This document shows positions 37,449 to 49,100 of a DNA stretch of 64,000 nt, piece by piece. Origin of the DNA: a virus. The DNA is taken from the IMG/VR virus record IMGVR_UViG_3300045747_000454, positions 1 through 64,000 of that record; one strand, given 5' to 3'. The stretch's first letter is position 1, and each line of letters opens with the position of its first letter. The notes beneath the pieces are model-generated. The model worked only from the letters and a program-made list of their open reading frames with translations. It was not told the DNA's origin and did not search any database. The translations under genes and the position numbers were made by a program.

Positions 37449-38084
37449 TCAAACATTCTCTTCGACGATGAAGGCGGTCTGACCGTAGCCATCGTAGGTG
37501 TGCGTGCTAGTTTGATTTATATCGAGCATTCCAACGGCGCCAACGGCGACTTCGAGCGTGTACAGCGCTGTGTCTCGAGAGTTTGGATTGTCAACGAACG
37601 AAATCGAAATGTGCTGCGACTTGTGCGCCTCGAGCTGAGACACCACGAAGCCAACTGGACGTTTGTCACGAAACACCGTCGTCAGCATGTGGCAGCTCTT
37701 CTCGTGCTCGACGGTGAAGCTCGCCATGCCTGACATTCCACCACGACGTGTAGCTGGAGCGATAGCCACGCTGCCGAGACAAATGCCAGTCCCAGCAACC
37801 GGAAGTTGTTTGACATCCACGGCCTTCTCAATCTCTCGACGCTGTGGACCGATGCCCTCGGCTTTGCGGGTTCGTGGGTGGTCAATTCGAACCCACAATG
37901 TACCGTCGTTGACGTAGATGCCGGCGGCAAACCATGGGATGGTGTTGGTTGAAAGGTCGGCCAGCAGCACGAACATCTCACCTTGCTTCGGCGCCCGCGG
38001 CATGACATGACCTGTTGGGATGCTGAAGCGTTGAAAGTTCAACCCGACGGTTTCTGGGGCGGTGTAGGTTCCAAGTGAGCGCAT
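37449..38084 (-). CDS. Virion structural protein, unknown
   Basis: A 211-residue beta-rich protein. No named family is recognised. It lies in the tail and baseplate region between two recognisable structural genes, with short gaps and no promoter of its own. It probably is a baseplate or fibre-connector protein. Confidence 0.65.
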   Translation of the reverse strand: MRSLGTYTAPETVGLNFQRFSIPTGHVMPRAPKQGEMFVLLADLSTNTIPWFAAGIYVNDGTLWVRIDHPRTRKAEGIGPQRREIEKAVDVKQLPVAGTGICLGSVAIAPATRRGGMSGMASFTVEHEKSCHMLTTVFRDKRPVGFVVSQLEAHKSQHISISFVDNPNSRDTALYTLEVAVGAVGMLDINQTSTHTYDGYGQTAFIVEENV

Positions 38085-38107
38085 ATGAGTATGGGTGTTG
38101 GTTTGTC

Positions 38108-38734
38108 TTAGCTCACCGAGATGGTCAGCGTGTAGGTCATCACGAGCTCACGATTGCCGGTGTGCTCAATCGGTGAGAAGACCAGATGCGACAGCATCAG
38201 CTCACCCGCTGGGTTCAGCGAGAAGGTTCCGGTGCCGTCGGTGTGCTTCGTGAAGAGACCGAGCTCGTCAAAGAAGTATGGACTGACGGAGGCAGCCCCA
38301 TCAATCTGACCAGCGTTGGTGATGTCTGTTGGGTTCGTGAACCCTTCGTTCGCAGAGATGACGCAGGTCACGATGACGCGAGTCATCGTCGTTGCTGGGA
38401 TGTTCGTGAACGTCACGCTGTTGCCAACGCCGACCTCGGCGTCCGAGTCATCCAGCACCTCAACGTAGGTTGGGTTGTAGAGGTCGGCATCGTCGGCGAT
38501 GGTGTTCGGCGGGTTGAACACAATCTGCTGCAGACCGTTGATGTAGGTTCCACGGTTGCCAAACTTAATCTTGAAGACTTGATAGTTGGCGGCGTTCGAC
38601 AGCCCTCGAGCGATTGCCGTTGCCATGTTCTTCGGGTGAATGGCATTCGACTTGTCGAGCAGCACCTCACCAGTGATACGGTCCTTGATGACGACGTGGC
38701 CAGCAACGGTTGTTTTCAGAATTTCTTGAGACAT
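38108..38734 (-). CDS. T4-like virion protein (VIKDRITGEVLLDKSNAIH type)
   Basis: A 208-residue protein with the N-terminus GHVVIKDRITGEVLLDKSNA, then AIARGLSN and KIKFGNRGT. This type recurs in baseplate regions of T4-like and marine myoviruses, without a known role. The C-terminal half is a beta-sandwich (FFDELGLFTKHTDGTGTF). A late promoter lies 29 bases before the start. Confidence 0.7.
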   Translation of the reverse strand: MSQEILKTTVAGHVVIKDRITGEVLLDKSNAIHPKNMATAIARGLSNAANYQVFKIKFGNRGTYINGLQQIVFNPPNTIADDADLYNPTYVEVLDDSDAEVGVGNSVTFTNIPATTMTRVIVTCVISANEGFTNPTDITNAGQIDGAASVSPYFFDELGLFTKHTDGTGTFSLNPAGELMLSHLVFSPIEHTGNRELVMTYTLTISVS

Positions 38735-38762
38735 AGGAGAATCCTCAGGTTTGAGCGTGTTG

Positions 38763-38770
38763 TATTTATC
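38763..38770 (-). promoter_or_regulatory. T4-type late promoter (GATAAATA)
   Basis: GATAAATA on the minus strand, 29 bases before the start at 38734, overlapping the stop of the preceding gene. Confidence 0.75.
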
Positions 38771-41700
38771 ACGGACCAGGCACCAGATAAATCTTGGCTT
38801 CGGTTAGGGATGGTAGCGTGACCTCGATGGCCCAGCTCGCCTCGTGCAGACGATAGTCGACCGGCGCAGCTTCGTGCATCAGCACGCGCGTTGCAGTCAG
38901 CTGAACTGCAGCCGTCGCACCTGGCAGCCAGACCCAGACCTGCGGAATCGGCATCGCCAGAAAGGCAGCGTAGTTCGACTCCGTCCAGAGGAAGCGAATC
39001 TGAACGACGTTGGCCGGCGATGTCACGGTCAGCGGCGTTGAGAAGCCCTCGTATGTCGTGCCGGCAGGTTGAATCAACGGGTTCGGCACGGTCTGTCCGA
39101 TTGGCAGAGTGTTCGAGTGCAGAATGGCTGTCGCCAGTCCGGTGGTGATGTTCGTGGCAACGACGAGCAGAGCGTCGCGCATCACCGAGCCGAAGGCAAC
39201 GCCGCTCTCAGGATAGCCGAAGCCGGTCAGCGATGGCAGCAGCTCTTCAGGATGCGCAGCAATATGCGCCTCAACGAGCCCAAGATAGTCGACCAGCTCA
39301 GTCTGAGCGATGTCATTGTTGACGAGGAAGCCGCTAAGCAGAATCAACGCTTGCTGCAGCTTGACTGTCTGCGCGACCGTCGGCGACGGCAGCACCGACA
39401 GCTCCTTCGCCGTCATGAACGTGCCAGTCAGCGGAACGCCAAGGTCGAAGTAGCCGTTGACGTTGTCCTCTGAGTCGTACGGCAGGTTACCGTGGCCGGC
39501 TAGAAAGCGTCCAGTCTGCGCGTCGCTCACGCCAGTCGCAGCGCTTTCTGGCTGGGCAATGTTGATGACCCAATCGTTCGTTTCAGGCATCGACACCGCT
39601 GCAGTATCGTGCAGCAGATAGTCGGTCGATGTCAGGCCAGCGCTGATGAAGAAGTTGAGCGTCTCGGTGATGTTGGCTCGCACTCTGTCGCCAGAGCCAG
39701 CGTTGTAGATGACAATGTTTGCTTCAGAGTTGAGCGGCAGATATGCAGCCGAGAAGGTCGCATCCCACGTGAAGACCGAGCCAGTCAGCGTTCCAACCAA
39801 GTCGCCAGTGCTGGTGGAGCGAACATCAATCGCCGTCTGGTCGTCAGAGAACACGGCGATTGATGTTGCGCTGTCGCGCGGTGACAGCGTCAGCGGTAGC
39901 CACGTTGTCAGCAGGTCAGTCTCTGGTGAGGTCGTGCTGAGCGCGATTGGGCTGAGACCAGTTGTCGTGTCCGTGTAGTGTGGGTCAATCGAGATTGGCG
40001 CCAGCTGAGTGATTGACGGCACTGACACGCTCAGGTCGTAGTTCAGATTGATGCCAAGCGACTCATTGAGGCGACCATCAACCAGCAGAAAGTCATTGGT
40101 GTTTGGTCGACGGTCCAGCGCATCAGGATTCAGAATGATGACGTCCTGTCCTGCCCAAGTGTCAAAGTCATCTGCCGTGATGACGAGCCGCAGCGAAACT
40201 ACGTCAGCCGCTGTGAAGTTGGCGATGAGCGTGATGTGGTCATCTGTGAAGGTGCCAATCATTGGCAGGCGTCCAACAATGCCACGGTCAGAGGCGTGAA
40301 CCGTCCAGCCGATGTTGACGCTGGCTTGCAGCACTGGCGTCAGCGTGTAGGTGCGGTTCGGCGCGTCGAAGCGCAGGCGAGTCAGGGCAAGCGTGCCAGC
40401 ACCAACAGTCCAGTGATTCAGCGAGGTCGGCTCCAGCATTGCAGAGTTGTGCAGCATCGCCGTTGGCTGCTGAATTGTGAAGCCGATCTTGCCGTTCCAG
40501 TAGGCATCGCCAACCACGGCGTTCGCCTGCCAGCCAGAGGTAGAGCCGTGAACCAGATAGGTAGGCTTGCTCGTGAAGGTCTTGAAGGTGAACTTGTCGC
40601 CAGCACCGAAGCCAGCATCGCCTGGTCGCAGCGTGAAGTGAATGCCAAGCGCCTTGAACGAGTAGCCCTCATTCGCACCAGCGCCCAGCGCGGTGAGCGT
40701 GCAGGTCGTAGTTGGAATGGCTGCGCCACCGTCGGTGCGAATGCACGCCACCGTGTAGGTCGTCGCCGAGGTGAAGGTCACCGTCCAGTTGCCTGCCGGT
40801 GCTTCGTAGAAGCCGTCGCCGTGCGGCATCAACCGTGCGCCGTAGATTGACGAGAGCCCAGCTGGCAGGTCGTCAAGGACAGCGTTCGGATTGCTGATGC
40901 CGAAGGAGAACACATCACCACCAGACACGGCAGGAACGTCGTTGATCACCACGCCGATGAATGGGCGAGTGCCCTCAACTAGCGTGAATGAGATGCCCTG
41001 CGCAGTGTTGTTGAAGGTGGCACCGACGGCAACCGTTCCAAGCGAGGTGCTGGTTGTGAAGTTGTTGTCAGAGTAGGTGACGGCAAAGGTTGATGCGTAG
41101 TAGACTGAGATCTCTGGCGGAATCGGTGCGCCGCCAATCGGCACGTCCGTTGCCACTGGGCGAGCCAGGTCAGGGATTGCTGTGATGCGCCACTTGCGCC
41201 CAGCCACGGCATTCTGCGCCATCTGTAGATTGAACAGCACCATGTCGTAGTCTGTGAAGCGAGTCGCATAGGCAAAGTTGATAGCCGTGGTTGTGCCAGC
41301 GTAGAGCGCGTCCTGATTGTCGAACGAGTCAAGGTCGTAGCCAAAGCCGAGGTCAAGGTCCTCAATCTTGGCTGGGTCGTTCTTGACGTGAATGAAGAAG
41401 CGGTCACCCTCGTGAAACGTATAGGCGGAGCCAGCGTTGATTCTGAAGCCGATGCGTCCGGCGAAGGTGATCTGATTGCCGACCGTCGCGACGCCGGTGA
41501 ACGACGGCATTCTGTCGTGCGTGACATCGAAGGTAGTGCCATCGGCGCGAGCGGTCAGCACCACGTAGCCGGTGTCGAGCAGCTGTCCAGACAGGGCGAC
41601 GTTTGACAGATACCCGTAGCGAGTCGTGGTCAGCGTTGGGCGAGTATAGGACGTTGGTGTCGTCTTGATGACGGTCCAAGTCTCGAGCGGAGCGTCTGGA

Positions 41701-43169
41701 CCAAAGACGATGCGATTGCGATTGCGAATCGTCAGCGTTGTATTCAGCGGTGGCTGTGTCAAATGGGTGATGACGAATGAGAAGTGTGGCGAGGTGAAGG
41801 TTGCACCAGTCGGAGTCGCCACAACCCAACCAATGTATCCCTCCAGCTCGCTGAAAACGGTGTAGTACGGAGCCGCTGCATCAGCGGCGATGATGCGCCA
41901 AACGTCAGCTGGATTGGCGGTCAGCGTAGCGTCGATGTTCGTGATGGTCGCGTAGGCGTTCGCGACGCTGTTGTACTCTGGGTGCCCAGGCTCACGCACA
42001 TCGAACTCGCCGTAGGCGTTGAAGTAGAATGGCGGTGAGAAGGACGCGAAGGCTTCGCTGACGTACTGCGTCGATGCGCCAGCAGAGTCGCCAACCCAGC
42101 CAAGATAGCCAGCCACCACGCTCGTGCCATCGGCAAGCAGCTGATTCAACAATGGCTCGTAGTTGCTTCGAAAGAGTGGCAACGCTGGGTCACCAGACAC
42201 ATTCGACCACGGCAGATGACTGGCGCCAGTCGCATCAACGTCAATGAGACGATGATACAGAGTGTTGTAGGCTGTGAGGCTAGTTGAAGGCAGCAGCGCC
42301 ACTCGGTCCTGCACCCAAGAGATTAGCTTGTAGCCAGTAAGCACCGGCACCGTGAAGCCGTCGGTGATTAGGCGATTGCGAAGTACGGTGTAGTCGGCGA
42401 CGGCCGGCGCAGCGTTGACGGTTGCCAGCAGCCCATTGAGCAGCGTTCGAGCATCAGTCGAGATGGTCAACGCTCCAATCGCCGTGAGCAGCGCCTTGAC
42501 CTTGGAGATGGCAGACTTCGAATTCGTCGTGTCATTGCCACGCAGTCGAGCAATCTCTGACGCGTGAGAGACAATACCGTCCTTGCGAACATCCACCCAC
42601 TGTGGCAAAAAGTGCTCACCAGCGTCGTCCGTCTGACGAACTCGAAACTGAAAGGCACCTTGACTGCGAAAGTAGTCGAGACCTTCGTACAGTGGTTCGG
42701 TGCGAGCGCGAACGCCCTCACGCTCAACCAACACGTCGGCGACACCGTCAAACGTCTGCTTCGAGTAGACGTACGGGACGGTCGACAGCTCGCTGACCTC
42801 GTCTCGACCAACCTTGATTGCGCCGACGCCTGGCAGTAGCGTGAGCGGATCCGTGTTCAGTGGCCAGCCCTTGCCAAACGGCGAGTGCAGCGCCTTCATC
42901 GGCATTGCGAGCGATGAACCAACACCACCAGAGAAGTAGTTGTACAGCCAGGTCGAGCTGACGTGCGTGAAGGTCTTCGTAGCCTCGGTGAGCTTGACGC
43001 TCATCGTGTCAGCGAACTGATACTCCTCGACGACGTCGGTCAGCTTAGAGTGATATGGCTTTGTGTCCTCGATGAAGGAAGCCAGCGCACCAACGTAGCG
43101 GGAGGACCGCGTCAGAAAGTTATTCGACTGAGCGTACCTTGCGCTGCGATTGTGGAAAGTGTTGGCCAT
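38769..43169 (-). CDS. Giant baseplate/tail structural protein (1466 residues)
   Basis: A 1466-residue protein. The N-terminus (LTRSSRYVGALASFIEDTKP, YHSKLTDVVEEYQF) resembles starts of large structural proteins in T4-like phages. The body carries several copies of the WT-type beta module (for example GNWTVTFTSATTYTVACI ending GAGDKFTFKT), also present in gp6 and the 2946-residue protein. The C-terminal part is helical, then strand-rich. It starts 3 bases after the giant protein upstream and is probably cotranscribed with it. Role inferred: baseplate wedge or fibre-attachment scaffold. Confidence 0.75.
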   Translation of the reverse strand: MANTFHNRSARYAQSNNFLTRSSRYVGALASFIEDTKPYHSKLTDVVEEYQFADTMSVKLTEATKTFTHVSSTWLYNYFSGGVGSSLAMPMKALHSPFGKGWPLNTDPLTLLPGVGAIKVGRDEVSELSTVPYVYSKQTFDGVADVLVEREGVRARTEPLYEGLDYFRSQGAFQFRVRQTDDAGEHFLPQWVDVRKDGIVSHASEIARLRGNDTTNSKSAISKVKALLTAIGALTISTDARTLLNGLLATVNAAPAVADYTVLRNRLITDGFTVPVLTGYKLISWVQDRVALLPSTSLTAYNTLYHRLIDVDATGASHLPWSNVSGDPALPLFRSNYEPLLNQLLADGTSVVAGYLGWVGDSAGASTQYVSEAFASFSPPFYFNAYGEFDVREPGHPEYNSVANAYATITNIDATLTANPADVWRIIAADAAAPYYTVFSELEGYIGWVVATPTGATFTSPHFSFVITHLTQPPLNTTLTIRNRNRIVFGPDAPLETWTVIKTTPTSYTRPTLTTTRYGYLSNVALSGQLLDTGYVVLTARADGTTFDVTHDRMPSFTGVATVGNQITFAGRIGFRINAGSAYTFHEGDRFFIHVKNDPAKIEDLDLGFGYDLDSFDNQDALYAGTTTAINFAYATRFTDYDMVLFNLQMAQNAVAGRKWRITAIPDLARPVATDVPIGGAPIPPEISVYYASTFAVTYSDNNFTTSTSLGTVAVGATFNNTAQGISFTLVEGTRPFIGVVINDVPAVSGGDVFSFGISNPNAVLDDLPAGLSSIYGARLMPHGDGFYEAPAGNWTVTFTSATTYTVACIRTDGGAAIPTTTCTLTALGAGANEGYSFKALGIHFTLRPGDAGFGAGDKFTFKTFTSKPTYLVHGSTSGWQANAVVGDAYWNGKIGFTIQQPTAMLHNSAMLEPTSLNHWTVGAGTLALTRLRFDAPNRTYTLTPVLQASVNIGWTVHASDRGIVGRLPMIGTFTDDHITLIANFTAADVVSLRLVITADDFDTWAGQDVIILNPDALDRRPNTNDFLLVDGRLNESLGINLNYDLSVSVPSITQLAPISIDPHYTDTTTGLSPIALSTTSPETDLLTTWLPLTLSPRDSATSIAVFSDDQTAIDVRSTSTGDLVGTLTGSVFTWDATFSAAYLPLNSEANIVIYNAGSGDRVRANITETLNFFISAGLTSTDYLLHDTAAVSMPETNDWVINIAQPESAATGVSDAQTGRFLAGHGNLPYDSEDNVNGYFDLGVPLTGTFMTAKELSVLPSPTVAQTVKLQQALILLSGFLVNNDIAQTELVDYLGLVEAHIAAHPEELLPSLTGFGYPESGVAFGSVMRDALLVVATNITTGLATAILHSNTLPIGQTVPNPLIQPAGTTYEGFSTPLTVTSPANVVQIRFLWTESNYAAFLAMPIPQVWVWLPGATAAVQLTATRVLMHEAAPVDYRLHEASWAIEVTLPSLTEAKIYLVPGP

Positions 43170-43172
43170 TTA

Positions 43173-46100
43173 TTAGTCGTACGTTGATGCGGCTGAGGTG
43201 TCATTGACGACGCGGATTGAGTAGACGGACAGGCGCGACGTCTTGAAGACGTCCGTCAGCTCGAAGTTCGAAGCCAGCAGGTCATTCAGAGCGCCAAAGA
43301 AGACCTCATTGATTTGCATTGGCTTAGCGGCTGTCCAGATTGTCGTCATTGTCTTTCGCGTTGCGGCGGCTGTTTCGAACCACTTGTCCTGGTCGTTGAA
43401 GTCGAGAGCGGTGATGAAGTCGGCAGGATAGGCGCCACTTGCGGATGGCGGGACTGTCTTGTCGACGAGCTGTGTATTTACAATGGTTTTGGTGACGGTG
43501 GAAATCAACAAATCCTTCGGTGCCAGCGTCTGCTCGGGTCCGAACCCAAACTGCGTGCGAGTACCGTTGCGCTCGTCATAGCCGACGCGCCGCAGCGCTG
43601 GCACGGCGTTGCCGGCTGCGTCCTGTCCTGCCAGCGAGTCCGTCAGCTTCAGCCACAGCGCTTCTGGAATCGTCGTGCGCTGTCCAGGACGAATCAGCGT
43701 CCACTCGGTGTGCGTGTCCTTCAGGTCGAGCTGGTTCGGGTCGTCGCGCAGCGTGAAGTTGCGCGTGAAGCGCAGCTTGAACGTGTCGTCCTTGCCAACG
43801 ACGTAGGACAGACCAGAGATCGTGATGGCGTCGTAGCGATAGCTCTGCGAGCCACTTGGCGGCAGCAGATGCTGAAAGGTCAGATAGTTAGCCGGACCAT
43901 CGCGCAGCGCCTGAGCGATTGCGTTGGTCGACAGCTTCTTGTTGCGAGCGGCGATGGTCTTGTTGGTGACCCAGAAGTAGTAGATCGGCGAGGACGGTGC
44001 GCCATCGATGTCGCGCGTCGACAGCACGACGTACTCATAGTCCTTCTTGTACTGATGTTGAAAGGTCAGGTCATCGGCAACATCTGGGTTGAATGCCAGC
44101 TCGGCAGCGCTCGGTTCGTACTTGCGAATGATTGCCACGACGGTCGAGTACGGTTGAACGTTGGCGACGGTGATGGTTGCACCGGTAATGGTGTAGTTCG
44201 CCGTCAGCTGAATCAAACCATCGACGTAGACTGAGGTGCGTGAAGCGTCGATGTCAGTGGTGCTGACCAGCGGAGACGCACCAACGGTGGATAGGCGAAC
44301 TGTGTCAACGACACTCCAGTCGGTCCACGCCGTAGCGTAGCGCTCGATGACCGTGCCGTCGTTCAGCGTCCACGGTGTCTTGGCGTAGGCGACCGCCTCT
44401 TGAACCTGAGTCAGCGTGAAGGCTGGCGCAGAGATGAGCTCACCAAGGTATGGCTTCCAAGCTGAGTTCGGCTGCTTGCCATCGGCATCAAGCTCTGCCT
44501 GCGTTGGCACAGACCAAGCGCGCCACTCGGTGCGACCAGCATCGAGCGTGTCATTGGAGAAGCCGTCAGTTGGAATGGCTGGCCACGGTGTAATTTCAGA
44601 GAGCGTCGCAGCATCGCGAATCGTCACGTTGGCGCCAAGCGCTGCAGCAATCGAGTCGCGCAGCACGGTCACACTCGCCGTGCCGCCAGTCATCGTCGTC
44701 ACGGAGATGCGCAGACCGAAGGTCGGCAGATCGAACAGCTGAACCTCGCCAGTCACGAACTCGACGTTCGGCGCTGGTGGTTCAACGATGCTGGTCGTAG
44801 CGATGGACGATTGCGAGATGGCAAGCAGCTCAACGCGACCGCTGTCGACCTCAGTGACGCGCAGCGAGTGCGTGTAGTCGTAGATGATGACGCCGGTGTT
44901 CGTCTCAAGGCGAGCAGCGACATTGTCGTCCTGCAGCAGGTGCGAGAACAGCATTGGACCGACTACGTCCGTGTAGGTCAGCATCGAAACGGCGACCTTC
45001 AGCGTGATGCCAGCCAGCGTCAGCGTGACTGGCGCCAGAGTAGGCTGCGGCTGCGCCGTCTCGACGAAGCGCTTGGCACCAATGGCAACGACTTGACCCT
45101 CGCTCAGTGGGCGCAGGTCTGTTGCCACATTGTTCCAGGCGCCGATGCGAGAACCGAGCACGATGCCGTAGTCGCTGAACAGACCACGCTCAAGCGAGGC
45201 GGTGGTGCCATTGATGTAGAGGCGAGAGTCGAACGAGTGATTGAAGACTGGGTGAATCTCTGCAAGTGGGCGCGCTGCCTTCGACCAAGCGATTGGACGA
45301 ATGCTCCACTCGCGGTCACGAAGGTAGGTTTGCTGCAGCGCAACCTCACCGGCAGCCTTGGTGTTCGAATCAAGGCTGGCGTTACCAGCCTGCTCAGCGG
45401 CGAGCGCGTTGTACTCGCTTGGTGGCACTGGCGACTGCACCCACTCGTAGATGTCGATGGTCGAATAGTCGGTCAGCGCACCCCAGCGCGAGAGGCGAGC
45501 TGGACGATCTTGAAAGATGACATCGTCGTAGTACGGCAGATAGGCGAGATTTGTCGTATCGAACCAGACACGACCCAGCTCGTTGTCGCCCCATGGGCGC
45601 AGCGGGTCATACGAATTGTTGTTCGCTACCTTCGTGCTGACGTTGTACTTCGCTGGGTTGATCATTGAGGTGACGTTGACTGACTCGAGCGCCGTGGCGT
45701 TGTGCTGACCAGCGGCAGGATGCCAGAATGGAATCTCCTCGATCAGCTCGTTAGCCACGTAGTTGATCAGCTTGATTGGGCTGTACTTCGGCGTGGCGGC
45801 TCCATAGCCGGTGATGGTGATCGAGCCAGCCGTGCCAGCGATCACCGTCGTGGCGTTCAGCTGCGTTGCCAGCGAATCGCTGATGACCAGCTTGTCGGCA
45901 ATGAAGGGCACCGTGATGACCTCACCGACCGTCACGACCTTGGTGTACGAGCCAAGCACGGCAGCCTTGAAGAACGTGTCGAGGTTCAGGTCATCGATCG
46001 AGAACCAACGAGCCTCATCGTAGTTGTAGATTGGCGTGAAGCCCTCGTTCGACAGCGTGCGGCTATCGAATTGCAGCTGCGTGAACTGTTGCACGGTGTC

Positions 46101-49100
46101 GGTCGTCTTCAGCTTCAGCTCTGGGAAGGTGCGCTCACGAGCGTCACCGTACTCGGCAACCTTGTACGCCCAGTACTCGTCGATCTTCGCCTCTTGAAAG
46201 CGATCGTTGTTCAGAAAGGCGGTCACCGACATGTTGGTGCCCTTCATCTGAATCAGACCACGCCAGAAGTTGAACTGCGACTTCTCTTGAATGTCGAGGT
46301 TGTCGAAGTAGTCCTTCGTGTTGAAGCCAAGCAGCGCCAGCGCGTGGCGAGTTGTCTGCACGGTCTCGAAGGCCTTCGACGGATCGTAGTAGGCGGCGAT
46401 GTTGTCGGTCGAAGCCTGCAGATTCTGACGAACCTCATTGCCAACGAGGTAGTGACCACCATACTCTGGTCGCATCGTCTCAGATCCCTGACGACGACCG
46501 TTGAACTTGTAGGTCACGACGCGTGAGCCGGTGAATGGTTGATACAGCACACCGTTGCTGATGCTGCTCTCAACGTAGCGTCCAAAGATGAAGAGGTGTT
46601 CATACTCGTCGAGCTGAGCGTGCGCCGAGTACATTGCCACCGCGCTACCGAAGCGCGACAGCTTGTTGCCGCGAATGGCGTAGATTTCGTCCGAGCGCAT
46701 CTTGCGTCCGCCAAGGTCGAAGACCGCTGGGTGAATGTTGATGTCAAACAGACCAGCATCGGAGAACTCTGACAGCAGCCCAGAGTCCTGTTGAATCCAC
46801 AGCTGCTCTGTGAATGGCGAGACGACGATGCCCTGCTCGACCTCAACACCAAGATACAGCGTGTTCAGGAACTTCTCAATCTCGAGCTGCCACGTGCGAA
46901 GACGATTCGTTTCAGCGTCTGTGTTCGTCTCAAGGTCGAGCGCGAAGCGCCAACCGTCGACAAGCAGCTTCTGCGTGTAACCGAAGAGGAAGTTGACAAC
47001 GTTCTGCGCACCGGTGATTGTCAGCGGGAAGTCGGCAGTCAGCACGCCAGTGTTCTGCGTGTACTGCTTCCAAACGGTGTCCGTCGTTCGCTGGTCGAGA
47101 ACGTTGAACGTCTCGAACGTTCCAGCAGGGTCGACATTGTAGTAGTCGACGCTAGTGTGCAGCGGATTGTAGTTCTCGATACGGAATGTCCAATCGGCAG
47201 CGTCGGTAGCTGGATGAACCAGACCGTCGTCGGTGAGAACGTTGTCGCCGATGATCGTGATCGAGATGCGCAATCCGTAGATCCACAGGTCGCGCGTGAA
47301 GCTGTTCTTCTTGACGATGAGGTCGTAGCTCGACGTCGTCAGAGAGTCTGAGTCGGTGTAGACAACGAGGTCATCAGTCGAAACGAGACCACCAGCACGG
47401 TAGCCCATGTCAACATCCCAATTACGATAGGCGTCGATGGCGTAGGAGCCAGTTGTGTCGATGGCGACTTGTCGAAGAGCGTGCGTGAAGGTCTGACCGA
47501 AGCCATGAAAGATGTGGCGCAGCGCTGGCGCGAACGTGATGGTCGTCGGCGTGAAGGTGAACTTGTCGCCCTTGTGGAATGGTTGTCCAAAATCCTCGAT
47601 GCGCAGCCCAGTGAGCCCTGATAGATTGACCGTGGCACCCTCACGAGCGTAGCCGATGATGACGCCAGCTGAGTTGCGAACCGTAAAGTTCTGATAGCGC
47701 TGATTGCCGGCAACCTCATAGGCGTCATAGGTGATTGTGCCGCTGATGGTCGCGCTCGTGATTGAGCAAGAGCTCGCACGGTCGATTTGACGAATCTCGT
47801 CGCCATGCAGCAGAAAGCGCTTGTGGCCTGGAATGCTGACGTCGTAGCCATCGTAGAGCAGACCATCAACGGACACCCAGTTGTAGCCCCAGCAGTAGCT
47901 GAGGAACAGCAGCGGGTCGTACTTGAACAGAGCGCGCACGAGCGAGTAGCGATACTCGACGGTCGTCTTCCACGCCGTCTCGACTGGACTGTTCTGTCCG
48001 TAGGCGTAGCCGTTCAGCTTGTTCGGTGGACTCTGCGTTGTCAGCGCATTGACTGACTGTGGGTTGGTTGCGCTGACGTACGGCGCGAGCAGCACGTCGC
48101 GAACCGTATCAACGGAGAGGCGCAGCGTCGGACGACGACTTTGAATGTTGGCCCAGAGCGACGCGTTCCAGTAGCGAACCTGCTGAAAGACGACCGAGCT
48201 AACACCAAGGTTGGCAACGCTGTAGCGCAGCACCCACTTGGTGCCAACGTACGAGGTGCCCTCAAGAACGGCAACGTAGCTGTTCTGAATCAGCGAGACG
48301 GCAGCACGAGTCCAACCGCCAGCCGAGGCGGTCCAAATCCCGTTGTTGGCTGCTGTGGTTTCGCTGGTCAGCAGCACGCGGTCTCCAGCGCGCAGAATGA
48401 CTCCATCGATTGTTTGCAACCCTGACAGCACGGTAGAACCAGCCGTGGTCTTGACGGCGCGAACGTAGCCAGCATCGTAGAAGGTGCCGTTGTCAATCGT
48501 GTCTGGCGTGGCGTACGGCTTCGATGCCGCCACGAGCGCGGGCTCTGTCGCATCCCAATCGGCGAACGTAGCGTAGCCGAGCAGGCGCCACGGCTCGATG
48601 TTTGGACGATGCGTGACGAGAACGCCTGACACCGTGCGCTGATGCGCCTCGAGCACGTCGTACCAGCGGGCAGGTGTCGTTGCCACGTTGAGCGTCACGC
48701 CAGGGCTGAGCATGGCGTTCGAGTAGTTCCACGTCAGCGCGTTGGTTGAGACGTAGTCAGAACCCAGCGGGTCGAAGTTGTTGCGTGATGCGAAGAGGAA
48801 CAGCTCCTTCTTGAGCAGGTCTTGATAGTCTGGCGCTGCGAGAATCGCCTGCGCCGCCGATGATCCATCGAAGATGACGCGAGCATTTGGATTGCAGTGG
48901 TCGTACAGGCGCTGTTCAATTTTCAGCAGTACCTGATTGAGCGTGTCAGCGAGGCTGATGACGCGCCAGGCGCCAGCCGAAGCGTCGTAAGCCTCCATGA
49001 TGCTCGTGCCCTGCGTCATGTGAATCCACAGCATGCCATCAAACGGCGCTGGTGGTGGTGTTTGTGCCGTGCCACCAAGCGCTGTTCGGTTGGTACCATT

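Noticed and set aside
43160-43176. ATTTATTA between the two giant genes as a late promoter
   Set aside because: It does not fit the NATAAATA pattern on either strand and simply contains the start and stop codons of the two genes.
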